From: Egibacteraceae bacterium
Lineage (GTDB): Bacteria; Actinomycetota; Nitriliruptoria; Euzebyales; Egibacteraceae
NCBI GenBank assembly: GCA_030447925.1
Contig: JAUJNX010000001.1
Coordinates: 488,767 to 552,766 of the forward strand
Direction: 5' to 3'
Length of the DNA: 64,000 bases
Shown here: piece by piece, positions 50,613-59,511 of the stretch
Layout of the letters: every line of letters starts with the position of its first letter
How positions within the stretch are numbered: the stretch's first letter is position 1
Notes under the pieces: model-generated
Seen by the model: only the letters and a program-made list of their open reading frames with translations
What the model was told of the DNA's origin: nothing
The model's database searches: none
Position numbers and translations under genes: made by a program

Positions 50613-51614
50613 GTGGCCAAGCTCGCCCCCTCCGGCTACCAGGCCCCCTACCCCGCCCACGAGGCCGTCGTCCCGCAGGGTGCCGTCGTCACCCTCGCGC
50701 TGGTCGGCGTGCAGTACCGCGACGACGATCAGGGCGCCGGCCGGGACGCCGGCGCGCGGCTGCGCGCCCTGCTTGCCGGGGACGGCGGATCCGGCCGGGT
50801 CGAGGTCGCGACCCACGTCGACGCCGACGGGTACCGCAACGACGTCCACGTCACCTACTGGCGGGACCCGGGCCACCTCGCCGGGGCGACGCCCGAGCTG
50901 GACGCGTGGGCGGCGGCGCACCGGACCGGCCCGGTCGGGGTGTGGCGCGAGACGGTCGTCGCCCCGCGCGGGCGGATGGAGACGTCGTACTCGGTCCCCG
51001 GCGTCCGCTGGGGCCTGGGTGCCACCGGCGCCACGACCGGGCAGCCGTACCACGCCTACTACGGGTCGATGCGCGACCGCATCGACGCGGCCGAGGACGG
51101 CGGCCTGCCCCCCGCGGTGCCGCCGATCACCCGCCGCGCGGTCGACAGCCGCGGGCGGGTCCTGCGCGCCACCCTCCCGCCCGACCTGTGCTTCATCCGC
51201 ACCGTGCAGGGCTGGCAGGACGCCGGCGAGGCGGAGCTCGCCGAGCTGCACGCCCACGTCCTGCCCGCCTACCGCCGCGGGGTGGCCCACCTGGTCGCCC
51301 ACCCCGAGGAGACCAACTGCCTCAGCGCCCGGCTGGTGGAGGACATCGCCGTGGACGGGGGCCCGCGCCCGCAGGTCGACAGCGAGACCTTCGCGTGGTT
51401 CCGGTCCCTGGCCGACCTGGAGGCGTGGACCCACCACCACCCCACCCACGAGGACATCTTCTCGCGCTTCGGGGCGATGGCCGCCGCGCTGGACTTCAAG
51501 GTCGGGACCCTCCTGGGCCACGAGGTCTACGTCGTCCCCGCCGGCGCCGCGGAGGCGGTGTACGTCAACTGCCACCCCGCCACCGGCCTGCTGCCCTTCG
51601 TCGACACGGTCTAG
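50613..51614 (+). CDS. oxd: Heme-containing aldoxime dehydratase (phenylacetaldoxime dehydratase family)
   Basis: The 333-aa product matches the OxdA/OxdB family (Dehydratase_hem). RNDVHVTYWRDPGHLA, VGVWRETVVAPRGRMETSYS, PGVRWGLG, and the distal segment HHHPTHEDIFSRFGAMA, which holds the conserved His near the heme and the heme-ligand region. It removes water from an aldoxime to give a nitrile, using ferrous heme. Immediately downstream of nitrilase (3-bp gap), so aldoxime to nitrile to acid is a coupled path. The stop lies in the first copy of a 57-bp tandem repeat. Confidence 0.92.
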   Translation: MAKLAPSGYQAPYPAHEAVVPQGAVVTLALVGVQYRDDDQGAGRDAGARLRALLAGDGGSGRVEVATHVDADGYRNDVHVTYWRDPGHLAGATPELDAWAAAHRTGPVGVWRETVVAPRGRMETSYSVPGVRWGLGATGATTGQPYHAYYGSMRDRIDAAEDGGLPPAVPPITRRAVDSRGRVLRATLPPDLCFIRTVQGWQDAGEAELAELHAHVLPAYRRGVAHLVAHPEETNCLSARLVEDIAVDGGPRPQVDSETFAWFRSLADLEAWTHHHPTHEDIFSRFGAMAAALDFKVGTLLGHEVYVVPAGAAEAVYVNCHPATGLLPFVDTV

Positions 51615-51717
51615 GGGTGCACCTCACACGCCGGGCGGCTTCCGAGCACGGAGTCAGGAGACACGGTCTAGGGGTGCACCTCACACGCCGGGCGGCTTCC
51701 GAGCACCGAGTCAGGAG
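51604..51717. repeat. 57-bp tandem duplication covering convergent gene ends
   Basis: 51604-51660 and 51661-51717 are direct repeats with one mismatch (51650 versus 51707). Each copy contains CTAG, which supplies a stop for both strands. The dehydratase stops in copy 1 (51612-51614) and the convergent araC stops in copy 2 (51668-51670). Before duplication both genes would have ended on the same CTAG. Confidence 0.85.
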
Positions 51718-52666
51718 ACGCCGTCCAGCGGTGGCGGACCTCCGCGGGGGTGCACCCGTAGCGCCGGCGGAAGACCCGGTGGAAGTGGGTGACGTCCGGG
51801 AAGCCCGTCTCGACGGCGATGTCGATGACCCGCAGGTGGTCCCACCCCGGGTCCAGCAGGCGCCGGTGCGCCAGGGCCAGGCGCCGCCAGCGGACCTCGC
51901 GGGCGTAGGACCGCTCCTGCCCCGCGAACAGGCCGTGCAGCCGCCGCACCGAGATGCCCAGGCGGCGCGCCGTGCTGCCGGGGGTCAGGTCCGGCGACGC
52001 GAGGCGGGCGTCGATGTCGGCGAGCGCCAGGTCGAGCAGGCTGCGCCGCGCGGGGTCGGCCGACGGCGGGCGCTCCGCCGCCGCGGCCGGGTGCTCCAGG
52101 GCGAGGGCGAGCAGTCCGCCCGCGTGGACCGCCAGCCGCGCCGCGACGTGCGCGGGCAGGTCGCCCTGCTGGAGCGCGTGGAGGGCCGAGCGCAGGGCCG
52201 CGTTCACCCCCGGCCCGGCCGCGACGGTGGTCGCCGTGACCAGCGGGGCCGACAGCTCGCGGTCCAGCAGCGGCTTGGGCACGTGCAGGGAGAGCTGGGC
52301 GAAGTCGCGGTCGAAGGCGAGGGTGAAGGGTGCGGTGGTGTCGACGAGCGCCAGGTCGCCCGGGCGCAGGGTCGCGACCCGGCCGCCCTGCGCCACCAGC
52401 CCGCTGCCGGCGACCTGCAGGTTGACGTAGTAGCCGTCCCCCGGGGCGCGGTCGACGTCCTGCGGCCGGCGCTCCACGCGCTGCGCCTGGGAGGTGATCC
52501 GCGCCAGCTCGAAGGGGCCGAGGTCGTGCTGCACGACCTCGCCGCGGAACGCCCCCCGCAGCGGCGACTCGGGGGTGAGGTCCAGGAAGGCCGCGCAGAT
52601 CGCCTCCCGCCAGTACCCGAACTGGCGCGGCGCGGGCACACCCGCCGTCGACCAGGTGCGGACCAT
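51668..52666 (-). CDS. AraC-family regulator B of the nitrile cluster
   Basis: The 332-aa product has an N-terminal AraC-binding-like domain (RQFGYWREAICAAFLDLTPE, GAFRGEVVQHDLGPFELARI, GDLALVDTTAPFTLAFDRDF) and a C-terminal double helix-turn-helix (TARRLGISVRRLHGLFAGQE; IAVETGFPDVTHFHRVFRRR). The ATG at 52666 has AGGAGG upstream. Divergent from the nitronate monooxygenase operon and convergent with the dehydratase, it lies between the two halves of the cluster and can regulate both. Paralogue of regulator A. Ligand probably an aldoxime, nitrile or the derived acid. Confidence 0.9.
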   Translation of the reverse strand: MVRTWSTAGVPAPRQFGYWREAICAAFLDLTPESPLRGAFRGEVVQHDLGPFELARITSQAQRVERRPQDVDRAPGDGYYVNLQVAGSGLVAQGGRVATLRPGDLALVDTTAPFTLAFDRDFAQLSLHVPKPLLDRELSAPLVTATTVAAGPGVNAALRSALHALQQGDLPAHVAARLAVHAGGLLALALEHPAAAAERPPSADPARRSLLDLALADIDARLASPDLTPGSTARRLGISVRRLHGLFAGQERSYAREVRWRRLALAHRRLLDPGWDHLRVIDIAVETGFPDVTHFHRVFRRRYGCTPAEVRHRWTASPDSVLGSRPACEVHP

Positions 52667-52786
52667 GGGGCGCGGACCTCCTCTCCCGAGTATGCACGCA
52701 GAGCACGTCGGCGTGCGCGGACGGCCACCCGCCGCCGCCCGCCGGGGGAGATGCTCGCCACCGGCACCCGCGGAGAGGACAGGACG

Positions 52787-53815
52787 ATGGCGACGATCCC
52801 CACCCGCTTCACCCGCACCTACGGTGTGGCGCACCCGATCGCCCAGGCGGGCATGGCCTTCGCGGGCATGACCCCCGACCTGGCGGTGGCGGTGAACCAG
52901 GCGGGCGCCCTCGGCTCGCTGGCCGCCGGGCTGATGCCGCCGCCCGTGCTGGCCGGCCTCCTCGAGCAGGTCGCCGCCCGCAGCGACGGGCCGCTGCACG
53001 TCAACTTCATCACCATCTTCACGGGGCAGGACCACATCGACACGGTCTGCGACGCGGGCGTTGCGGTCGCCTCGTTCCACTGGGGCCACCCGCCCCGGGT
53101 GTGGATCGACCAGCTCCACGCCGCCGGGGTGGCGGTCTGGGAGCAGGTCGGCAGCGTGGCCGACGCCGAGCGGGCGGTGGAGGACGGCGTCGACCTGGTG
53201 GTCGCGCAGGGGTCGGAGGCCGGCGGGCACAACTTCGCCACCCTGCCGACGTTCGCCCTGGTGCCGCTGGTGGTCGACGCGGTGCGCCCGGCGCTCGTGC
53301 TCGCGTCCGGCGGGATCGCCGACGGTCGCGGGCTGGCGGCGGCGCTGATGCTCGGCGCCGACGGGGCCTGGGTCGGCACCCGCCTGGCCGCCACCGCGGA
53401 GTCCGCGGCGCACGACGGCTACAAGGAGCGGCTGGTGGCGGCGGCGGGGACCGACACGGTGACCACCGCGATCTTCGGCCGCCACGAGCCCGCCTTCAAC
53501 CCGATGCGCGTCCTGCGCAACCGGGTCGTCGAGGAGTGGGCGGGCCGCGAGGACGAGGTGCCCGCCGACAACAGCGCCGAGCCGCTGATCGGGCGGTTCG
53601 ACCTTCTGGGCCAGGCGGTGGAGGTGCGCCGCTTCAGCTTCCTGGTGCCGATGCGGGACGCGACCACCGGCGACCTCGACCAGATGGCCCTGCTGTCGGG
53701 CCAGGGCGTCGGCCTGGTCCGGTCCGTGGAACCCGCCGCCGAGGTCATCACCCGCATGGTCGACGAGGCGGCCGCCATGCTCGCGCGCCACGCCCCGGCG
53801 CCGGAGGTGGCGTGA
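52787..53815 (+). CDS. Nitronate monooxygenase
   Basis: The 342-aa FMN-dependent TIM-barrel protein has TYGVAHPIAQAGMAFAGMTP at the N-terminus, LHVNFITIF, DLVVAQGSEAGGHNFATLPT with the catalytic His region, ALVLASGGIADGRGLAAALM and MLGADGAWVGTRLAATAES. It oxidises nitronates (nitroalkanes) to carbonyl plus nitrite. In a P450/aldoxime setting it would remove nitro or nitronate by-products of N-oxidation, or process nitroalkane substrates. ATG at 52787; overlaps the next gene by TGATG. Confidence 0.88.
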   Translation: MATIPTRFTRTYGVAHPIAQAGMAFAGMTPDLAVAVNQAGALGSLAAGLMPPPVLAGLLEQVAARSDGPLHVNFITIFTGQDHIDTVCDAGVAVASFHWGHPPRVWIDQLHAAGVAVWEQVGSVADAERAVEDGVDLVVAQGSEAGGHNFATLPTFALVPLVVDAVRPALVLASGGIADGRGLAAALMLGADGAWVGTRLAATAESAAHDGYKERLVAAAGTDTVTTAIFGRHEPAFNPMRVLRNRVVEEWAGREDEVPADNSAEPLIGRFDLLGQAVEVRRFSFLVPMRDATTGDLDQMALLSGQGVGLVRSVEPAAEVITRMVDEAAAMLARHAPAPEVA

Positions 53816-54711
53816 TGGGCGGCGACGGGATCCTCGTGACCGGCGGCACCGGCCGGGTCGGCAGCGGCGTCGTCACCGCGCTGCAGGGTCGCACCGCGCG
53901 CCCGGTGACGGTGTTCGTCCGCGACCCGGCGCGGCTGGGGCCGCTGCCGGCGGGGGTCCGGGCCCGGCGGGGCGACCTCCGCGTTCCCGCGGACCTGACC
54001 GCGGCGCTCGACGGCGTCGCCACGATGTTCCTGCTCACGCCCGACGACCCCGCCCAGGACGCGTGGGAGAGCGAGATCCTCGCCACCGCCGCCGCGGCGG
54101 GTGTCGAGCGCGTCGTGAAGCTGTCCGCGCACTCGGCCGGCTGCACCCCGCCGCGGAGCTTCGGCCGCCTCCACCGGCGCGCCGAGGAGGCGCTGGCGGC
54201 GAGCGGGGTGCGCTGGACGGTGCTGCGACCGACGTTCTTCCTGCAGTCGCTGCTGCTGTTCTCCGGCGACATCGCCGCCCGCGGCTGGTTCGCCGCGCCG
54301 GTGCGCCACGGCCGGGTCGCCGCGGTCGACGCCCGCGACGTCGGGGAGGCCGCGGCGGTGGTGCTCGCCGACGACGACCCCCGTCACGACGGCGCGACCC
54401 TCGAGCTGACCGGGCCGCAGGCGGTGTCGTTCGGGGAGGTGGCCGCGGCCGTGGGTGCGGCCACGGACCGCGCGGTGCGGTTCCGGCCCCTGCCCCGGCC
54501 GGTCGCCCGCGCGGTGCTCCCGCGCGCCACCGGCATGCCGCGCTGGATGGTCGCCAACGTCGTCGACCTGTTCGCCGCGATCGAGGCCGGGGCGCAGTCG
54601 CGTCCCACGCCGACCCTCGCGACCCTGCTGGGGCGCCCGCCGCGGACGTTGGGGGACTTCGTGGCCGACCACCGCGACCGCTTCGCGCCCGTCCCGGCGG
54701 TGGCGCGGTGA
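53815..54711 (+). CDS. NmrA-like NAD(P)-binding oxidoreductase
   Basis: The 298-aa atypical SDR has the N-terminal Rossmann motif ILVTGGTGRVGSGVVTALQG, then VTVFVRDPARLG and ATMFLLTPDDP, as in NmrA/QOR2 proteins, and VRWTVLRPTFFLQSLL. It lacks the YxxxK catalytic pair of classical SDRs. Function ranges from redox sensing to quinone or substrate reduction. Translationally coupled on both sides (TGATG, GTGA), so it belongs to this pathway, but its step is unknown. Confidence 0.85.
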   Translation: MGGDGILVTGGTGRVGSGVVTALQGRTARPVTVFVRDPARLGPLPAGVRARRGDLRVPADLTAALDGVATMFLLTPDDPAQDAWESEILATAAAAGVERVVKLSAHSAGCTPPRSFGRLHRRAEEALAASGVRWTVLRPTFFLQSLLLFSGDIAARGWFAAPVRHGRVAAVDARDVGEAAAVVLADDDPRHDGATLELTGPQAVSFGEVAAAVGAATDRAVRFRPLPRPVARAVLPRATGMPRWMVANVVDLFAAIEAGAQSRPTPTLATLLGRPPRTLGDFVADHRDRFAPVPAVAR

Positions 54712-56057
54712 CGGCGCGGGCGGCCGCCCGGCGGGTGCGGGACGGGGCGGCGCACCCCCGCGACCTGATGGCCGCGAGCCTCGCCCGTGCCGCCGAGCAC
54801 GCCGACCTCAACGCCTTCGTGGGGCTGGACCCCGAGCCCGCCCTGGCCGGTGCCGCGGCGGTCGGGGGCGGCGCGCTCGACGGGGTGCCCTTCGTCGTGA
54901 AGGACTGCATCGCCACCCGCGACCACCCGCTCACGGGCGGCACGCCGTCGCTGGCGGCCTACCGTCCCGGGGTCGACGCGGGCGCGGTGGCGCGCCTGCG
55001 CGCCGCGGGCGCCACGGTCCTGGGGACCACCAACGTGCACGAGCTGTCCTTCGGGATCACCGGCAACAACGCCCACACCGGGCCGACCCGCAACCCCTCC
55101 GACCGCGCCCGCGTGGCCGGCGGCAGCAGCAGCGGCACCGCGGCGGCGGTCGCCGCTGGCGTCGTCGCGTTCGGGCTGGCCGCCGACACCGGCGGGTCCG
55201 CGCGCATCCCGGCCTCGTTCTGCGGCGTGGTGGGGTTCCGGCCGACGACGGGCCGCTACCCGGCGGACGGCCTGCTCGCGCTGTCGACCACCCGCGACAC
55301 CGTCGGCGTGATCGGCGCCACCGTGGACGACGTCGCGGTCGTCGACGAGGTCCTCGCCGGGGAGGTCCCCCCGCCCGTGCGGGGCGGCGTCGCGGGGCTG
55401 CGGCTGGGGGTGCCGCGCGCGCTCGCGGAGCCGGTGGACCCCGAGGTCGCGGCGGTCGTCGGCGCGGCGCTGGAACGGCTGGAGGCGGCGGGCGCGCAGC
55501 TCGTCGCGCTCGACCTGCACGAGCTGGTGGAGCTGGACGAGCGCGCCGGCCTGCCCATCGTCCTGTACGAGACCGAGCGCATCTGGCGCCGGCTCGCCCG
55601 CGAGATCCTGGACACCACCCTGGAGGACTTCGCCGGGACCATCGCCAGCGACGACGTCCGCGACGTCTTCTCCCTGGTCGTCTCCGAGGACCGGGTGCCG
55701 CCCGCGGCCTACCAGGAGGCGATGACCGCCGTGCGGCCCGCCCTCCAGGACGCCTACCGGCGCGCCCTCGCCGGGGTCGACGCCCTGGCGTTCCCCACCG
55801 TGCCGGTCCTCGCGCCGCTGATCGGTGAGGACCGGACGACGCGCATGGGCGACGCGACCGTGCCGACGTTCGCCACCTGCATCCGCAACACCAGCCCGGC
55901 CAGCGTCGCCGGGGTCCCGTCGCTGTCGCTGCCGGCGGGGCGCAGCCGCTCGGGCCTGCCGGTGGGGCTCTCCCTGGAGGGCGCGGCGGGTGCCGACGCC
56001 ACCCTGCTGGGCCTGGCCGCCGCGGTCGAGGCGGTCCTGGCGGAGGGTGCGGCGTGA
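54708..56057 (+). CDS. Amidase (amidase signature family)
   Basis: The 449-aa product has the Ser-cisSer-Lys triad: Lys in LDGVPFVVKDCIATRDHPLT, cis-Ser in RVAGGSSSGTAAAVAAGVV, and nucleophile Ser in LAADTGGSARIPASFCG. It hydrolyses amides to acids plus ammonia. Next to nitrilase it can handle amide by-products or amides from other routes, making nitrile conversion to acid complete. GTG at 54708 overlaps the previous stop; its own stop overlaps the P450 start. Confidence 0.92.
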   Translation: MTARAAARRVRDGAAHPRDLMAASLARAAEHADLNAFVGLDPEPALAGAAAVGGGALDGVPFVVKDCIATRDHPLTGGTPSLAAYRPGVDAGAVARLRAAGATVLGTTNVHELSFGITGNNAHTGPTRNPSDRARVAGGSSSGTAAAVAAGVVAFGLAADTGGSARIPASFCGVVGFRPTTGRYPADGLLALSTTRDTVGVIGATVDDVAVVDEVLAGEVPPPVRGGVAGLRLGVPRALAEPVDPEVAAVVGAALERLEAAGAQLVALDLHELVELDERAGLPIVLYETERIWRRLAREILDTTLEDFAGTIASDDVRDVFSLVVSEDRVPPAAYQEAMTAVRPALQDAYRRALAGVDALAFPTVPVLAPLIGEDRTTRMGDATVPTFATCIRNTSPASVAGVPSLSLPAGRSRSGLPVGLSLEGAAGADATLLGLAAAVEAVLAEGAA

Positions 56058-57280
56058 GCGGGCCGGGCGGCGGGCTGGCGCGGCTGCTGGAGCCGGGGGC
56101 GCTGGCCGACCCCTACCCGGTCTACGCGGCCTGGCGGCGGCTGGAGGAGCAGGACCCGGGCGCGGAGGAGATCGCCCGGATCCTGGTCCGCCACGCCGAC
56201 GTGCGCGCCGCGCTGCGCGACCCGCGGCTGTCGTCGTGGCGGGTGCCCGCGATCATGGGCTCGCTGTCGCCGCAGGCCCAGGAGCAGCTCGAGCCCCTGC
56301 GCGACCACGTCGCCGCCATCCTGGTCTTCAACGACCCGCCCGCCCACCGGCGCCTGCGCGCGCTCATGGGCGGGGCGTTCAGCGCGCGCACGGTCGCCTG
56401 GCTGGCGCCGCAGGTCGAGGCGCTGGTGGCCGGGCTGCTGGACCGCGTCCGCGGCGGGGGCACCTGGGACCTCGTCGCGGAGCTCGCGTTCCCGCTGCCC
56501 GCGCTGGTCGTCGGCGCGATGCTCGGCGTGCCCCGGGCCGATCTCCCGCGCTTCGAGCGCTGGGCCCGCGACCTGGTCTTCTTCGTGGGCTCCGGCGCGC
56601 GCGACGACGCCCTGGCCGCGCGCATGCAGGACAGCGTCCTGGAGGCGCAGGCGTACCTGGCCGACCTGTGCGCCGCGCGGCGGGCCGACCCGGGCGACGA
56701 CCTGCTGTCGGCGATGCTCGCCGCCCGCGACGGCGACGCGGGCGGGCTCACCCCGACCGAGCTGTACGCCAACGCCCAGTTCCTGCTCACCGCCGGCCAC
56801 GAGACCGCCACCAACCTGCTGGCGCTCACCGTCCTGGCCCTGCTGGAGCACCCCGACCAGCTCGCCCGCCTGCGCGCGGACCCGGCGCTGCTGCCCACCG
56901 CCGTCGACGAGGGGCTGCGCCACGGCTCGCCGGTGCAGCTGACCGCCCGCATCGCCGCCGAGGACGGCGAGCTGGCCGGCCGGCCCCTGCGGCGCGGCCG
57001 GTCGATCGTCCTCGCCCTGGGCGCCGCCAACCGCGACCCCGACGTGTTCCCCGACCCCGACCGCTTCGACGTGGGCCGCACCCCCAACCCGCTGCTGGCC
57101 TTCGGTCACGGCGTGCACTTCTGCCTGGGGGCGCCGCTCGCGCGCCTGGAGAGCGCGGCGGTCCTGCGCGCGCTGCTCGACGGCTTCCCCCGCCTCGCCC
57201 TCGCGGTGGACCCGGGCGAGCTGGAATGGCAGGCCACCACCGACTTCCGCGGGCCGGTGCGCCTGCCCGTGAGCAGCTAG
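56054..57280 (+). CDS. Cytochrome P450
   Basis: The 408-aa bacterial class I P450 has I-helix FLLTAGHETATNLLALTVLA, K-helix ExxR (VDEGLRHGSP), and heme-binding loop LLAFGHGVHFCLGAPLARLE with the axial Cys. Soluble, and needs ferredoxin and reductase encoded elsewhere. In an operon with aldoxime, nitrile and CoA-ligase genes it may N-hydroxylate an amine to an aldoxime or hydroxylate the carbon skeleton; the position gives no more detail. GTG at 56054. Confidence 0.93.
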   Translation: MSGPGGGLARLLEPGALADPYPVYAAWRRLEEQDPGAEEIARILVRHADVRAALRDPRLSSWRVPAIMGSLSPQAQEQLEPLRDHVAAILVFNDPPAHRRLRALMGGAFSARTVAWLAPQVEALVAGLLDRVRGGGTWDLVAELAFPLPALVVGAMLGVPRADLPRFERWARDLVFFVGSGARDDALAARMQDSVLEAQAYLADLCAARRADPGDDLLSAMLAARDGDAGGLTPTELYANAQFLLTAGHETATNLLALTVLALLEHPDQLARLRADPALLPTAVDEGLRHGSPVQLTARIAAEDGELAGRPLRRGRSIVLALGAANRDPDVFPDPDRFDVGRTPNPLLAFGHGVHFCLGAPLARLESAAVLRALLDGFPRLALAVDPGELEWQATTDFRGPVRLPVSS

Positions 57281-57293
57281 AGGGAGGCGGCAG

Positions 57294-58559
57294 ATGACCG
57301 ACCGCGACGAGGCCGTCGCCTGGACCGTCCGCCACGCGGCGGCCGGGTCGGCCTTCCACGCCCGGCACCTGGCCGCCTCCGGCGTCGACCCCGCCGCCGT
57401 GACCGGCGTGGCGGACCTGGCGCGCCTGCCGTTCACCACCAAGGAGCAGCTGCGCGCGGCCTACCCGTGGGGGTGGACGGCGGTGCCGCTGGACGACGTC
57501 GTGCGCATCCACGCCTCCAGCGGGACCACCGGCACGCGCACGGTGGCGACCTACACCGCCGGCGACCTCGAGGACTGGACGGTCCAGTTCGCCCGCTGCC
57601 TGGAGGTCGCGGGCGTCACCCCCGCGGACCGCGTGCAGGTCGCCGTCGGCTACGGCCTGTGGACCGCCGGGGCGGGGTTCCAGGCCGCCGCCGAGCGCGT
57701 CGGCGCGATGGCCGTCCCCACCGGTCCCGGCAACCTGGACCTCCAGATCGACCTGGCCCGCGACCTGGGGTCCACGGTGCTGTGCGCGACGGCGTCGTTC
57801 GCCCTGCTGCTCGCCGAGGAGGTGCACCGGCGCGGCATCGGCGACCAGCTCGCCCTGCGCCTGGGCATCATCGGCTCCGAGCGCTGGGGCGAGGCGATGC
57901 GCCGGCGCATCGAGGGGCTGCTGGGCATCGCCACCCACGACATCTACGGCCTCACCGAGCTGTACGGGCCGGGGACGGGCATCGAGGGGTCCGCGCGCGA
58001 CGGGATCCTGGTCTGGGACGACCACTACCTGGTCGAGATCGTCGACCCCGTCACCCTGGCGCCCGTCCCCGACGGCGAGGAGGGCGAGGTCGTGCTCACC
58101 ACCCTGCGCAAGCAGGCGATGCCGCTGCTGCGCTACCGCACCCGCGACCTGTCGCGGATCCTGCCGGGACCCGGCGCGGACGGGCTGGGGTGGACGCGCA
58201 TCGCACGGCTGACGGGGCGGACCGACGACATGGTCAAGGTCCGCGGCGTCGCGGTCTACCCGGCGCAGGTCGACACCTGTCTGGCGGGGATCGACGGCCT
58301 GGGCGGGGAGTACCAGCTGCACGTGTCGCGCACCGGTGCCCGCGACGAGCTGCTGGTCCGCGCCGAGGCGACCGCCGCCCCGACCGCCGCGCTGCGCGAC
58401 GCCGTGGCGGGCGCGCTGCGCCAGGCGCTGGGCGTGCGCGCCGACGTCGAACTGGTCGCCCCCGGCGCCCTGCCCCGCAGCGAGCGCAAGACCCGCCGCG
58501 TGCTCGACCACCGCCACCCCGCCCCCGGGCCGACGGGCGAGGGGGAGGAACCGGCGTGA
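57294..58559 (+). CDS. Phenylacetate-CoA ligase-like AMP-binding enzyme
   Basis: The 421-aa product is PaaK-like: VRIHASSGTTGTRTVATYTA (P-loop), HDIYGLTELYGPGTGIE (A5), PLLRYRTRDLSRILPGP (A7/A8 Asp/Arg) and GRTDDMVKVRGVAVYPAQVD. It activates an aryl- or alkyl-acetic acid as CoA thioester, the logical step after nitrilase or amidase. GGAGGCGG precedes the ATG at 57294, 13 bp after the P450. Together these genes suggest growth on phenylacetaldoxime-like compounds. The gene is not accompanied by paaABCDE here. Confidence 0.9.
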   Translation: MTDRDEAVAWTVRHAAAGSAFHARHLAASGVDPAAVTGVADLARLPFTTKEQLRAAYPWGWTAVPLDDVVRIHASSGTTGTRTVATYTAGDLEDWTVQFARCLEVAGVTPADRVQVAVGYGLWTAGAGFQAAAERVGAMAVPTGPGNLDLQIDLARDLGSTVLCATASFALLLAEEVHRRGIGDQLALRLGIIGSERWGEAMRRRIEGLLGIATHDIYGLTELYGPGTGIEGSARDGILVWDDHYLVEIVDPVTLAPVPDGEEGEVVLTTLRKQAMPLLRYRTRDLSRILPGPGADGLGWTRIARLTGRTDDMVKVRGVAVYPAQVDTCLAGIDGLGGEYQLHVSRTGARDELLVRAEATAAPTAALRDAVAGALRQALGVRADVELVAPGALPRSERKTRRVLDHRHPAPGPTGEGEEPA

Positions 58560-58580
58560 GCGCCGGTTCCTCACCGCGGC

Positions 58581-59498
58581 TCAACCCGTCAGCTGGGCCT
58601 CGGCGCGCGGTGCGACGGCGGGGACGGGGTCGGCGACCGGACGGCGGGTGGCCAGGACGAGGTCGGCGGCCGCCGCGACGGTGAGGGCCGCGCCCAGCAG
58701 GTGCAGGCCGACGAGCAGCTCGGGCAGGGCCAGGGCGGTCTGCGCGCCGCCGATCAGCCCCTGGCCCAGCTCGACCAGCAGCAGGGTGCGCGCCGCCGAC
58801 CGCACCCGGCCGGGCGCGTGCGCCGCGGCCAGCGCCACGACCAGCCCGACGGTGAGGCCGAGCAGCAGGAACACCGCGTCGGCGTGCAGCTGGCTGACGA
58901 CGGTCGGGTCCAGGCCGGTGCGCCGCGCCCCCGCGTCGCCCGCGTGCGGGCCGCTGCCGGTCGTGACCACGCCCAGGTAGACGACCACGGCGACGACGCC
59001 CGCCACGCCGGCGACCAGCCGGCCCACGACCGGGGGCACGGCGGGCTCGGTCGGCCCGCCGCCGGTCCCCGCGCGGCGCACCAGCGCGACCGCCGCGGCG
59101 ATCATGACCATGGACACGACGAAGTGGAGCATCACGACCCAGGGGTCGAGGTCGGTCAGCACCGTGATCCCGCCGATGACCGCCTGCAGCGGGATGCCGA
59201 GGCCCAGCGCCAGGGCGAGGCGGCGCAGGTCGCGCCGCCGCGGCCGGTGCTGCCAGGCCGCGACGAAGGTCGCGACCGCCACCGCCGCCAGCACGAAGGT
59301 CAGGAGCCGGTTGCCGAACTCGATCGCGCCGTGGATGCCGTACTCGGGGGTCGGGACGTAGGAGTCCGCGGTGCAGCGCGGCCAGGTCGGGCAGCCCAGG
59401 CCCGACGCGGTCAGGCGCACCGCACCGCCGGTCACCACGATCGCGATGTTCGCGACCAGGGACGCCACCGCCCACCGGCGGACTGCGCGAAGGCTCAC
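58581..59498 (-). CDS. ctaA: Heme A synthase (CtaA/COX15)
   Basis: The 305-aa polytopic protein has about eight helices with the conserved histidines: IHGAIEFGNRLLTFVLA, VMLHFVVSMVMI, VSQLHADAVFLLLGL and VGLHLLGAALTVAAA. The N-terminal Cys pair LGCPTWPRC is the redox pair seen in Gram-positive CtaA. It oxidises heme O to heme A for aa3-type cytochrome oxidase, so aerobic respiration is indicated. The GTG at 59498 lies 7 nt after TAGGCT (leaderless). It is convergent with the CoA-ligase gene. Confidence 0.92.
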   Translation of the reverse strand: MSLRAVRRWAVASLVANIAIVVTGGAVRLTASGLGCPTWPRCTADSYVPTPEYGIHGAIEFGNRLLTFVLAAVAVATFVAAWQHRPRRRDLRRLALALGLGIPLQAVIGGITVLTDLDPWVVMLHFVVSMVMIAAAVALVRRAGTGGGPTEPAVPPVVGRLVAGVAGVVAVVVYLGVVTTGSGPHAGDAGARRTGLDPTVVSQLHADAVFLLLGLTVGLVVALAAAHAPGRVRSAARTLLLVELGQGLIGGAQTALALPELLVGLHLLGAALTVAAAADLVLATRRPVADPVPAVAPRAEAQLTG

Positions 59499-59505
59499 AG
59501 GGCCC

Positions 59506-59511
59506 AGCCTA
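59506..59511 (-). promoter_or_regulatory. -10 box of ctaA, overlapping an upstream stop codon
   Basis: TAGGCT on the minus strand ends 7 nt before the GTG at 59498. Its TAG (59511-59509) is also the stop codon of the small zinc-ribbon gene. Confidence 0.5.

Noticed and set aside
51604-51717. Possible CRISPR or att site from the repeated 57-bp unit
   Set aside because: There are only two directly adjacent copies with no spacer, no cas genes and no integrase, so a simple tandem duplication explains it.
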